From Mytilus edulis (Eukaryota > Mollusca > Bivalvia > Mytilida > Mytilidae): a stretch of DNA of 64,000 nt. Positions within the stretch are counted from its first letter, which is position 1, and the number at the start of each line of letters is the position of its first letter. A model generated the notes under the pieces. It searched no databases. It was not told where the DNA came from and saw only the letters and a list, made by a program, of their open reading frames with translations. Below are positions 1 through 10,094 of the stretch, piece by piece. Position numbers and translations under genes: made by a program. The stretch lies in NCBI RefSeq assembly GCF_963676685.1, contig NC_092345.1, positions 46,087,838 through 46,151,837 of the forward strand, read 5' to 3'.

Positions 1-713
1 CCGTATGGTAATACAAATAAAAACAGTCCGTTTTTTTAGACACAAAAGGAGCAATCAGTAAAGGTTTTTTTTGTCAGATAATATTTTTGCATTATTCTTG
101 TCAATGAGACATCTAAATGAATTCTTTCAGGTCGAGAGAAAAAATATACAGAAATGGTTATTTCACAATAGACAAAGAAATATGATATACATGTTTTTTC
201 CACGATTATCGTTGTTAGCACAAAAAAAGATTCATCGGTTAGATTGTGGATGATGCTAATGTAGCGGGTATAGTGGATACGATGGCAAACTTGATTATCG
301 ATGCAAAAATTTATTCACCTCGATTCATTAATTGATTAAAAAAAAATTCGTTAACAACTTCATGTAAATGAATCTGTGGAAAACCCGTTTTCAATGAATT
401 GTTGATTAATATAATTAGTAACGCAGGCGAAGCAGATAGTCGTTTTCTATTGAAACATGAGAAGAAACAATATTAGAGAACACATATAAAATTGTATTTC
501 CAATTAACAACCGGAATGAATATATCAAATTCAAATATATTATATATTCCAAACTGATATATAAAGGACGGAAAGTTTATGTATTTACGTGTCGACAACA
601 TGCTATATAACGTATAACAGCAAGTCGCCCCTTGTGTACCATGCAACTTATAACTTTAATTAAACAATCTACAGTTCGCTATTAAAGAGTAACGTGCATA
701 TACTTAAGCATAC
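1..713. other. Intron 2 of paralog A, no gene seen
   Basis: Non-coding. The part from about 470 to 713 aligns by eye with 6330-6584 in intron 2 of paralog B (shared phrases such as AGAACACATATAAA and TTGTGTACCATGCAA), so it belongs to the A/B duplication. Nothing else is recognised in 1-470. Confidence 0.6.
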
Positions 714-817
714 CTTCATTTTGTAACCAATTGCGTAATGACCTTTTGTACAGTACTCTTCATCTGCCCATTCACCCAAAACTCCGCCATTCGAAACAAA
801 CAATATCTTAGTATATC
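714..817 (-). CDS. Paralog A exon 2 (VMO-I repeat 1)
   Basis: The acceptor TTTTAG precedes 817 and the donor GTATGC follows 714. The 104 bp plus one carried base give 35 codons in an open frame containing NGG, GEW and the CTKGHYAIGYKMK end, the typical first strand set of a VMO-I repeat. Confidence 0.75.
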
Positions 818-1770
818 CTAAAATACACAAAAATGTAACACGTAGCATAAGAGTCTTACTTTATTAGCTATTACTTACAATGTGATAAAATGTGTTACAA
901 AATAGTGAGATACTAGTTATATATATATATGATCACTACGCATGATTAAGCGCACGTGCATTAGGGTATATATTTCAGAACTTGTTGTCTTACAATGCTA
1001 AAAGATGAGTCAAAAATGTAATTTATAGGTCCATTTTTTCAAACTAACCCGAATCTAGCTAAACCACTTTTTTCACCATTTGGAAATTGGGAAATGCCTC
1101 ATACATATCGATTTTGAGGACATTTAAGCGAAAAATATCGGCCTTATAACTAATTTTGACACTTGGTTTGTAACTCATGTAAAGGAAAACTACAATTATA
1201 AATGCCAACACTAAGTCGGATAAATAAAATTTAGACGGAAACGGTCTTATGATCTTAAGAAAATAAGAGAATAAGCAATTTTCAGTTTATGTTCAATTTT
1301 GTTGAAAATATTTTGACATGTTTGATACGAAAATGATGGCTGCTTACTGAAATTGCAGCGTCCATGATCTCATTCAGGGAACGAGTATAAATATTTTGAA
1401 CCTCTCGTATCATAAACAGTTAGACGATTGAAAAATAACATTAGCAATGGTTTGACTTACCGCCATATTTGCGTCTGGTGTGTAGGAGGTTTGAACCAGA
1501 CATGTCATCAAAAATCGTATGACAACAACCAGACTGTCCGAGTTTACATTCTCGAGTCGAGGAAGCATAAGTTATCTCACAGCAGTTGTCACTGTTTTGC
1601 AAACAGACGTTTGCACACTGGGTTTCCGACATTCTCCCTACTGACGTTAGATTCACTAACCGTATTTTCTTATTGCTCTCTATTATAAAGTTTTCCTGAT
1701 ACTTCCCAACAGTTAAACTTGCGTTTTGTAAAATTATTTTTATTATCAAAACGATTTTATATATTTTCAT
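714..1770 (-). CDS. Paralog A: secreted PAN-like + VMO-I protein, 3' part outside window
   Basis: Two exons are in the window: exon 1 at 1461-1770 (310 bp, ends in phase 1) and exon 2 at 714-817 (104 bp, ends in phase 0). Exons 3 and 4 should lie left of position 1. Exon 1 encodes a hydrophobic signal peptide starting MKIYKIVLIIKIIL, then a short cysteine-rich segment with CANVC, NCCEITY and GCCH motifs that resembles a PAN/apple fold. Exon 2 encodes the first repeat of a VMO-I domain (VSNGGVLGEW, then EEYCTKGHYAIGY). Splice sites are good: donors GTAAGT and GTATGC, acceptor TTTTAG. The reading frame is open through both exons, unlike paralog B. VMO-I proteins are secreted beta-prism proteins of egg coats and mucus layers; the role here is unknown. 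Family assignment is by motif recognition. Confidence 0.75.
1461..1770 (-). CDS. Paralog A exon 1 (signal peptide + PAN-like)
   Basis: The ATG is at 1768-1770. The coding exon ends ...TATGGCG before the donor GTAAGT (1460-1459). It is 9 bp shorter than exon 1 of B and C, equal to three codons lost after the signal peptide, so the frame is kept. Confidence 0.8.
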
Positions 1771-2540
1771 TTTTGAGAAGAATGAAAATTAATATTAAAA
1801 AAGATTTTATATGGGTTTCTAGTTGAAACCTAAAATTTCTCATGTACAAACACGTGAAGTTCACTAAAATATGTCTTTAATAAGATGAGTGTTCGCGCTT
1901 TTGACGAGTCGATATTGACTGGCGTGTCAATCATGATGGAAGGTCGGCGAAAACAAGTGATATTAATACTAGGAGGAAGTCAGTTGTTTTGATACTAATG
2001 ACATGTTCTACGTTCTATAAAGTGTTCTTGAACTCTCAATAAATATAATACCATTCATACGACGCAGAAATCTGTGTTTTCTATATTGTGTATGTCAGTG
2101 AACTGCTGATAGCCATCTGTTTTAAGTGAATTCTAATTATGATCATATTGTTGAACCATTTTGACAGACTTTTTCATTCTGTTTCAAATATTTTTTCATT
2201 AATTTAAAAAAAATTGGATACAGGAACATTCACGTTCCGATCGCAATACATGCACACCGTAAACTATACTTTTTCGATTGTTTTTTTCCTCAATATACCG
2301 ATTGGCAGCTGTAAATTAAAAAAGAATACTCAAGCAGTCTGCATTACATGGGATGCCAAGCTTATTGTTTCCATCTGTGATTAGATCTGTTGAAGCCATT
2401 AATTATATGCAAAGATAATGCAGTTGGTCATCAGCAAAATGTCAGACCATAAATAAAATTTATCTATGATGATTGATTTTCTATTTTATTTTTTTACCCT
2501 TCACACGTTTGGTATGACAAATGACATTTTTTTTAATTTT

Positions 2541-3290
2541 GCAGCAAAGTAAGCTCTATAAATACGTCAACATGATGAAAATTGTCAATTGACCCCTTCA
2601 GGAGTTATTGCCATTCAAAGTAACTTTTTCACAATTGTTCGCAAATTTTATATTATCTTTTAATTTGAAAATAAGGCATGCAAAAGAATAATGTCAATGA
2701 CGTCACTAACAAAAAAAGGAATTCGTTTCATTCGTAGTAGATATCATTTATTTGCAATAGACAATGTGGAAATTACGAAATAAGTGTATTTCTGTAAACA
2801 TAAACAACAACAAACAAAAAGTTTAAAGAATACAAAATGCAGTGTGCTACCTAAAGCAAAAATGTAAGTCATCATGTGTTAAGATTGTTTCAAAAAGTTA
2901 TCTTTCAATTTCAGAATTTCATTTTTTATAAACTGAAAGTGCCAAATTGTTGAAATTTACAACAGGAGCATTTTACATAATTAAGTGCAGTATCGTCTTC
3001 ATCCTGTCCTTTGTAAACAGTTTGAGGAACGTTAGGCAACCCGTTGTTTGGTTGCTGCCTCTGAATTGGTGATTTTAAGGACATTTTGTAGTTTTTGGTT
3101 ACTTTCTTGATTATATATTATATTCGATAAAGATAAACTGTACAGCAAAAATATTCAGCAAAGTAAACTCTATCAATAAGTCAACAGATTAAAATTTTCA
3201 ATTTACCCCTTTGGGAGTTATTATCCTTTGAAGTAAAATTTTTAACAACGTTTCGTAAAGTTTTGTTATCTTTTAATTTGAAAATATACC
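2541..3290 (+). repeat. Direct repeat pair downstream of paralog B
   Basis: Two diverged copies of about 135 bp at 2541-2680 and 3157-3290 share CAGCAAAGTAA, GTCAACA, CAATT(G/T)ACCCCTT, GGAGTTATT and ATCTTTTAATTTGAAAAT in the same order. They look like one dispersed family rather than a satellite, since about 480 bp of unrelated sequence separates them. Confidence 0.5.
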
Positions 3291-3365
3291 AAACTTTTAA
3301 TCTGAAAATATAACAATCTTTAAACATTGTGAATTTTCAAAACTCCGAAAGATTGAAAATATGTA

Positions 3366-3371
3366 ATTATT
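3366..3371 (-). terminator. Possible polyadenylation signal of paralog B
   Basis: AATAAT about 30 bp after the stop codon. The same context (CAATAATTA) follows the stop of paralog C, so the position is conserved between paralogs although the hexamer is not canonical. Confidence 0.3.
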
Positions 3372-3400
3372 GTTCATATTTCTATAATGACAGCAGCGCT

Positions 3401-3649
3401 TTATTCACAACAAAAGAATTTAACATCATTAAGCGTGGTATCGTCCCCTTCATCTCCTTGGTATGACTGGATTTTGGTTTTTATACCACATATGGCACTA
3501 TTTACTGGACAGGTTTCACTCGACTCGCTGTAAGAGCCATGTGTTCCATACCCAGGCGGATAGCTCAGGTCGAAATTTCTCATGCTGTCTTTGAAATTTC
3601 TGCATTTGAATTTGACATGGTTGGCGCCCGTGTTATCTCTAATTTCATT
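3401..3649 (-). CDS. Paralog B exon 4 (VMO-I repeat 3 and stop)
   Basis: 249 bp including TAA at 3401-3403. The acceptor TTTAACAG is strong. It encodes NTGANHVKFKCRNFKD, a Gly/Tyr/Ser loop, ETCPVNSAICGIKTKIQSYQ and DDTTLNDVKFFCCE. The DDT-LN-V-F-C end is the hallmark of VMO-I repeats. Confidence 0.8.
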   Translation of the reverse strand, partial: NEIRDNTGANHVKFKCRNFKDSMRNFDLSYPPGYGTHGSYSESSETCPVNSAICGIKTKIQSYQGDEGDDTTLNDVKFFCCE

Positions 3650-6600
3650 CTGTTAAACAAAGAAAAGAAATTTTTTTGATTTCATACCAGTAACATTAGT
3701 AATATAAAAGCATGAAAATTTCCAACACATTTATTTCAAAGGATCAGAAGCACTTCTTTGGTATGATTAACCATAGAACATTTTAAATTGATGTAAAAAC
3801 CTTAATTTCGTATAAACAGGAGTAGGCTGAAGAAGGCTCTATGGTTAGATAGTTCTGATAAAATTCCTCGAATAATTTGTTTTCTGTTTGAAAAGAGGGA
3901 CAATAGATACCAGAGGAATAGCCAAACTCATAAATCGAAAATAAACTGACAACACATATGCTAAAAATGAAAAAGACAAACCGACAATTAATAGTACACA
4001 AGAAACAACATACAAAAGTAAAGACTAAGCAACACGAACCCCATCAAAACTGGGTGTTATATCATGTACTCCAGAGGGGTGAGCAGATCCTGCTCCACAT
4101 GTGAAGAGGTTCACTAGTAAGATAACTCAATCAATTTAGAACAGTGTGGGATGATTTACTGTGGATTCATTTATTTTCGTGGATCGAGAAAAACTTAATT
4201 GGATATTTGATTACGTGGTTTTGCAAATATGTGTACATAAAGCCATAACCGATGTTTAATTCGTTGAACATTTGAATTCGTGATATACTTGTACCTACGA
4301 AACCTACGAAATTTTGTATCCAACGAATAATAACGAATCCACAGTAATCGTTAGTTCGTGTCTCTTCGTTTTAGTTTGTAAAATTTTGTTTCGTTCTAAG
4401 AATCATCAAGGCTGACTTTAAATATAACCTTCCGGTCATAGTAAAAAAGAATATAATTGTTTAACATTTAAAAATTGTAGTAAATACGAAAAATATAGTA
4501 TGTATATTTGGTGAGAACCATCTTTCCTGTACATCCATTAAATTATCAGTCAACTCCAACACTAACTAATATAGATATTAAAAATTCATTGGTTTCTGAT
4601 ATTGTGTTGGCCCTGCATTGGAGGTTCATTTGTCATGAAATATGGGAGTATTTTGTAAATAAATAAACTTGATTCAAATATTGCGTAACTATGAATCTGC
4701 TAAAGCAATGAATGATAAGAAATAAGAAATATGTTCACATGATCTCATTTCTAACAATCGAAACACATAAGTAATATTTTATCATAGATATACAGGAACA
4801 AAAAATATTTATATTAATAAGTCGCCAAGCTTAGAATTGCAAGTGTAGGAACATTGTATATTTGATATTTTAGTATCGTTATCACATGAAAATTTTTTTT
4901 TTATCAAAGATACTAGGATGAAAAGTTTGTAATTGTGCCAGACGCTCGTTTAGTCTACATAAGACTTATCGGTAACGCTAAAAAAAAGTTAAAAGGCTCA
5001 ATAAAGGACGAAGTCGAAGAGCAAAGACAAACGTCTTTGACACTGACTTATCAAATTTGGAAAGTAAAATGAAGCTAAGAATGGGTTGTTTTGCAAATGA
5101 TTTCGTGTGTATTTTAACTACAATAAATTCATTTAGACATCTTATAGTTTAAGGATGTGTAAATTGTGCATAACAATATATGAGAAGACATCTGGTAGCT
5201 TTAGAAGACAATTAAACATTTATTGCAGATTAAAACCTAGTGGGCTTACATTGTATTTATGTACTTGTAGAGAGAATGAGGTCATAAAGGTGTTTTCTGG
5301 ACAAAGTGCTTCCCCAGTCCAATCTCCCCAGTCATGTTGACCAGAACTTGCTGTATCACCACAGCGTTCACTTCCTCTACTGCCACATATAACTTCAATA
5401 GCATTCAGTTCGGTATTATCTGTGTCATGATGCCCTTCAGTCTTTCAGTCAAAGAAAACATTAGCAGTTAAAATAATGTATGCATATATGATATTCCCAG
5501 TTAACGTAAGGTTATACCTTTATATAATCATCCAAATACGGCTCTTTAAGATGAAATGATCAATTTCAAACTTGTGTCGTACGATATCTTGATTTGACGT
5601 ACTGATTAACATTTAAAAAAAAATTATGCTCCTGGTAGCTTTTGCTTGATACCTTTCGTGTGTTGATGGACTTTGGAATTTTTAGCTTGGAATATGTTAA
5701 CAACATTTACCTTTTGTTAATTTTACATCGTGATCGTGTTTTTATTTACTTTCGAATCTAGTGTATCCAAAACTTTTGTTTAATCAAGAAATTCCAACGG
5801 TCAGAGGAGGGAAGACACTTTGCACACGGCACGCAGAAACGGGTTATGTTATGGATCATCGGAAGTTTACGGTTCATAATCGAAATGGAAGTCGAGGTTG
5901 TCACATCAAAAAGCGTCTGGTTAAATTCATCAAATATATGGCTTTTCTGCATAGAAGAAGATACAGTGTTCCAATGAGAGACTGTCCAACAGTATATTAA
6001 TAGACATATGCATAGTAAATTGACCTTGCATTGGACCAATAATATACATGTACAAATACAAAATAATTAAAACCTTTCTTTTGTTGGTTTGTAGTCATGT
6101 TTGTGATTTCTTGCGTTTGTCAACTGAACCTACGCATTTGATCATTTTTTGTATATCAAATAATTGGTTTCGAACACTTGTTACCAGCTGTGATGAGCAA
6201 TATACACGCATATCTTTCATCAAATTATACCTTCTTTTTTTCAAATTTGAATTTTAAAACGTGAAAAAACCACGTATAATTCACTGCAGAGAACACAAAT
6301 ATTTTCTGATTGAACAAAAACTGGTACCTGAATTTGAGAACACATATAAACCTTTTATTTTCAATTACCAACCGGGGTGAAAATGCAACATCAATTTTTA
6401 AAAATGAATGATTCAATAGAATAATTATATATTGATACATACAAGACCGTAGTTTATGTATTTGAGTGTCAATACCACGCTATATAACATAATAACAGCT
6501 AGTCACTTCTTGTGTACCATGCAAGTTATGACGTTAGTTCTACAGTTTCAAATCAAAAGGTAACGTCCATATAGTAAAGCATACCTTCATGTTGAAACCA

Positions 6601-9383
6601 ATAGCGTAATGACCTTTGGTACAAAATTCTTCATCTGACCAATCACCCAAATCTCCTCCATTCGAAAAAAAACAATATCTTAATGAAGTCTAAAATATAC
6701 AAAAAATTACCGCATAACATAAAAGGTTTACCATTTTATCTATACTAACAATGTGATCAACTTTGTAACAAAATTGTGAGATGCTTCTTATTTATATGAT
6801 CCATTAGCATGTTTAAGCGCTTTAATTAAAAAAAAGGGACGAAAGATAACAAAGGGACAATCAAACAAATATGATGTATTTTTGACCATGTTAGCAACTT
6901 ATAAATGCTAAAAGATTAGTCAAACCTGTAATTTATAGGTCCAAAGTTTGTATATCTACATAATGCATGCATATTAAATGTTATATTACCTCCTGTACAT
7001 TTCTAGGATTATGATTGGTTAAGCAACCGCGTGGATACCGTGTATATTCCATATTAGGTTAGTAGGCGTGGCTTATTTCAATACACGGTTAGTAGTTGTG
7101 TTATATCTCCCTTTTACAAACAACATTGTGTTGAGGAAAAATCTTAAACGTTTCAACAGACGATGTAATTGATAAAGAACGATTGAAAAAAAATGTAAAT
7201 AAACTTATCATAGATACCAGGATTAAATTTTGTATTTACGCCAGACGCGTGTTTCGTCTACAAAAGACTCATCAGTGACGCTCGGATCCAAAAGAGTGAA
7301 CAGGCCAAATAAAGTACAAAGTTGAAGAGCATTGAGGACCAAAATTCCTAAAAGTTTTGCCAAATAAATATACAATATTAGTTCAATGACAAAAAAATAT
7401 AAACTCTTTTGTATGAGGCTGAGAAACTGGGGAAGGGTTAGGTTCTACAGAGCCTTTCCCCAGTTTTGCGCCGAGTACAAAAAGATGACATTTTCTGACA
7501 TTGACCTAATATTGTTTTTATACTGCAACTTAAATAAAAAAATTCATAGCTATTGAAATTGTAACACAAATTAAAACTTATTTTGCATCCCTTAATGAAC
7601 CCCTAACTATGGAAAAAGTGTTCCATGATGAAATTAACATTGCACAAAATATAGCTGTGTTACTATATTTAGGAAATAAACACAACTAGTTGCAGTATAA
7701 AATTAAGGTTATCTATTCCTGAGGTAGAAAAACCTTAGTATTTGAAAAATTCAAGAGTTTTGTAAACAGTTAATTTATAAATATGACCCTATCAATGATA
7801 ATTCATGTCAGCCCACTGAAGTGCTGACTACTGGGCTGGTGATTTATATTTAAAACACGTTGTTATTGTTGGCATTATGTTTTTAGGATAGACCAAAGGA
7901 GGTAGGTTCCTAATACTAACGGCATTGAGGACTTGATCACTTTTATATGCCACTAGTCTAAATATAGCTAGATACCACATGTTAAGATAGTTGGTAAGAT
8001 ATCTGCTTTACATAGTGTGCTAGAGACCTAATACGATATATGGGGTCAGTAAATTCCATAAGAAAAAATTCCAACAATAGCAATAGTTTGACTTACCGCC
8101 ATATTTACGACTGCTGTGTAGGATGTTTGAAACAGACGTCATCAAAAATCGTATGACAACAGCCAGACTGTCCGAGTTTACACTCTCGAGTCGAGCCTAA
8201 TACTAACGGCATTGAGGACTTGATCACTTTTATATGCCACTAGTCTAGATACCACATGTTAAGAGAGTTGGTAAGATAACTGTTTTACATAGTGTGCTAG
8301 TGACCTAATACGATATATGGGGTCAGTAAATTCCATATGAAAACTGACTCCATATATATCGTATTAGGTCACTAGCCCACTATTTTACTAATAATACTAA
8401 TTGCGTACTGTCTCTGAAATACAAACTGAATGAATTTAGTAACGAGTTTTTACTTCTAAATGATTTTACGAGATTTTAACACCGTTTTTAAATACAACAA
8501 AATTCTTATAAAACTATCTCCAACAGAATATTTGAACTGGATGAAAGATGAAGAAATTATGACAAATAGATTAAAGTATGTATACATAAGAGTAAAATTT
8601 TTCCAACATTAGCGAAACGAACTTGACAGAAACAATCCAAACTGTTGTTTTTACCTTTTACAAATTTGGAAATGCCTCATACATGCAACCAACTTCGATG
8701 ACATTTTAGCAAAAATATCGGACATATTACTAATTTTAACGCTGAAGTTTTAACCCCTTTTAAGGAAAACTAAAATTATCAATGTTTACATTATGTCTTG
8801 AAAAGAAAAGTTTGCCAAAAACGGTCTTAAGATTAGAAAAGCTCTGTAAATCACTGAGGAAATAAGCGATTTAGTCATTTTCAGTTCATATTCAATGTTG
8901 TTGATAATATTTTGTTACGAAAATGATGGCTGCTTACTGAAAATGTGCAGCTTTCATGATCTCATTCAGGGGATTAGGTCTTGATATTCTGAACTTCTTG
9001 CATCATAAGCAGTTTCACGATTTAAAGAAGAAAAAATTCCAACAATAGCAATAGTTTGACTTACCGCCATATTTACGACTGCTGTGTAGGATGTTTGAAC
9101 CAGACATGTCATCAAAAATTGTATGACAACAGCCTGACTGTCCGAGTTTACACTCTCGAGTCGAGGTAGCATAAGTTATCTCACAGCAATTGTCACTGTT
9201 TTGCAAACAGACGTTTGCACACTGGCTTTCCGACATTCTCCCTACAGATGTTAGATTCACCGTCTGTATTTTCTTATTTCTCTCTTTAATAAAATTGTCC
9301 TTTCTTTTCTGATATTTCCCGGTAGTTAAACTTGCGTTTTGTAAAATTAAATTTAAGATCAAAACGATTGTGTATATTTTCAT
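3401..9383 (-). CDS. Paralog B: secreted PAN-like + VMO-I protein with a one-base frameshift
   Basis: Four exons: 9065-9383, 6585-6689, 5250-5441 and 3401-3649. Exon 1 encodes a signal peptide (MKIYTIVLILNLIL) and a PAN/apple-like segment with Cys spaced C-x3-C, CC, C, CC. Exons 2-4 encode the three repeats of a VMO-I domain, each with a G-D/E-W near a Cys followed by a hydrophobic strand; exon 4 ends with DDTTLNDVKFFCCE and stop. Exon phases are 1, 0, 0, as in paralog C. Exon 2 is 105 bp instead of 104 because a T run after ATATTG has 8 T; this throws the frame into a stop (TGA) within the exon. Without that base the product would be about 287 residues. It may be a young pseudogene or a homopolymer error in the assembly. 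All other exons and splice sites are intact. Confidence 0.75.
3783..4115 (-). repeat. Inverted copy of a retroelement 3' tail
   Basis: On the minus strand this reads ...AGCAGGATCTGCTCACCCCTCTGGAGT...GTTCGTGTTGCTTAGTC...AGTTTATTTTCGATTTATGAG... The same tail follows the reverse-transcriptase fragment at 56410-56645 on the plus strand. It is a truncated 3' end of that family in intron 3 of paralog B. Only 3885-4115 aligns clearly. Confidence 0.55.
4156..4347. mobile_element. 192-bp MITE with terminal inverted repeats
   Basis: It begins TTACTGTGGATTCATT and ends AACGAATCCACAGTAA, so the ends are inverted repeats, with internal TTTTCGTGG-type motifs. TA directly flanks CTGTGGATTC on both sides, which suits a Tc1/mariner-type TA target. 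It lies in intron 3 of paralog B and has no coding capacity. Confidence 0.65.
4904..5040 (+). repeat. Dispersed repeat, 'GTCTACATAAGACT' family copy 1
   Basis: It contains CCAGACGCTCGTTTAGTCTA, ATAAGACTTATCGGTAACGC and GACGAAGTCGAAGAGCA in order. The same order occurs at 7195-7350 and 48655-48815. Short and non-coding, it is probably a SINE- or MITE-like family. Confidence 0.55.
5250..5441 (-). CDS. Paralog B exon 3 (VMO-I repeat 2)
   Basis: 192 bp, 64 codons, phase 0 at both ends. It encodes TELNAIEVICGSRGSERCG, a GQHDWGDW turn, EALCPENTF and FSLQVHKYN. Donor GTAAGC. The acceptor GAAAG is weak; a second AG lies 7 bp further in. Confidence 0.75.
6585..6689 (-). CDS. Paralog B exon 2 (VMO-I repeat 1, frameshifted)
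   Basis: 105 bp, with acceptor TTTTAG above 6689 and donor GTATGC below 6585. The same exon is 104 bp in A and C. The extra base lies in the T run opposite plus-strand 6665-6672. Downstream of it the shifted frame still shows the family residues GDW, CTKGHYAIG and NMK. Confidence 0.75.
7195..7350 (+). repeat. Dispersed repeat, 'GTCTACATAAGACT' family copy 2
   Basis: It contains CATAGATACCAGGATTAAAT, CGCCAGACGCGTGTTTCGTC, AAGACTCATCAGTGACGCT and GTACAAAGTTGAAGAGCATT. This is the best preserved of three copies in the window. Confidence 0.6.
7407..7479. repeat. Hairpin with AACTGGGGAAGG stem
   Basis: TTTTGTATGAGGCTGAGAAACTGGGGAAGG pairs imperfectly with CCTTTCCCCAGTTTTGCGCCGAGTACAAAA. A short loop of about 15 bases separates the arms. 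It is probably the core of a foldback repeat inside the intron insertion. Confidence 0.55.
7909..8060 (+). repeat. Direct repeat X, left copy
   Basis: 152 bp starting CCTAATACTAACGGCATTGA and ending GGGGTCAGTAAATTCCATA. The same unit recurs at 8196-8338, with about nine bases absent after TAGTCTA. The copied exon fragment lies exactly between the two copies. Confidence 0.75.
8061..8195 (-). pseudogene. Partial copy of exon 1 and its donor site
   Basis: This segment matches 9027-9162: the end of exon 1, its GTAAGT donor and the start of intron 1. It stops abruptly inside the exon after CTCGACTCGAG-type sequence. A two-base deletion relative to both A and B breaks the frame. It carries CGTATGACAACAGCC, shared partly with A and partly with B, so it may predate their divergence. 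It cannot encode a protein. Confidence 0.75.
8196..8338 (+). repeat. Direct repeat X, right copy
   Basis: Second copy of the CCTAATACTAACGG unit. Its end (8299-8327) also pairs with 8343-8373, forming a hairpin around CCTAATACGATATATGG. A related motif occurs near 23615-23635. Confidence 0.7.
9065..9383 (-). CDS. Paralog B exon 1 (signal peptide + PAN-like)
   Basis: 319 bp, ATG at 9381-9383, donor GTAAGT at 9064-9059, ends in phase 1. It encodes the signal peptide, a Lys-rich linker and the cysteine segment CANVC-NSDNCCEITY-ECKLGQSGCCH. Confidence 0.8.
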
Positions 9384-9665
9384 TGTTGAAAAGAAAGTAA
9401 ATTAATAATAAGAAAATAAATATCAGAGAATACTTCGAAACCTAAAAAACAAAATATGTACATACATGTAGTATTTAAGTGAGGTTCACTAAAATATGTT
9501 TTTAAAAATGAGTGTTCGTGCTTTTATTGAAAAGGTATTAACTGGGTTGTCAATCACGATAGAAGGGCGGCGAAAACAAGTGGTATTAATAATAGGAAGT
9601 TAGCTGTATTAATAATAATGACATGTTCTACGTTCTTTAAAGTGTTGTTATCAATCATCGAATAT

Positions 9666-10094
9666 AATGATAAAATGATATTTTGCCGAATATATTGGAT
9701 TTTTTTTCTATTCATATCAATATAAAATATTTAATCATTCGGTGTCATCTGCATGTCTCGCATTTTGTTTTATCAGCACTGAAAATTAAATCTGATAAGG
9801 GATGTTGAATTTTGTTAAAAATTCATTCTTTGTCAGTGAAATATTGCAAAATGAAAACTTCTGAGCAAAACCACACTTAAGGAGAAAATAGGACTCTACC
9901 ATGAATATAAGTAGACATTTCAAGCAATACTAAGTGTTTTTGGTAGCTTTTTCGGACTTGTTCTACTTATTTCTTATATTTTTCTATAATAGAAAACCTT
10001 TTTTTAAAGTAATATTTTAATAAATACACAGTTCTAAGTAATACAATCTTTTTGAAGCAGTTCCAACAAATTATTCACTAAAAGAAAAGCATTT
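9666..10094. other. Non-coding interval upstream of paralog B
   Basis: No gene, motif or clear repeat was recognised here. It lies between the duplicated 5' flank and a reverse-transcriptase remnant. Confidence 0.4.

Larger units (their letters stand above)
1771..3400. other. Interval between paralogs A and B
   Basis: The stretch 1771-2050 is the 5' flank of paralog A and matches the 5' flank of B at 9384-9665 (for example GGCGAAAACAAGTG and GACATGTTCTACGTTCT). The rest is intergenic. It contains one repeat seen twice in direct orientation (2541-2680 and 3157-3290), built around CAGCAAAGTAA, a GGAGTTATT core and TATCTTTTAATTTGAAAAT. Confidence 0.55.
6690..9064 (-). other. Intron 1 of paralog B, expanded by insertions
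   Basis: The two ends align with the 643-bp intron 1 of paralog A (for example TGCTAAAAGAT and AAATGCCTCATACAT). The block from about 6950 to 8630 has no counterpart in A and holds repeats and a partial exon copy. Confidence 0.6.

Noticed and set aside
1428-1688. Plus-strand frame over exon 1 of paralog A
   Set aside because: It is a shadow of the real minus-strand exon, which has the signal peptide, Cys pattern and splice site.
5761-6039. Overlapping frames on both strands (79 and 93 residues)
   Set aside because: They lie in intron 2 of paralog B, lack splice partners or motifs, and match nothing I recognise.
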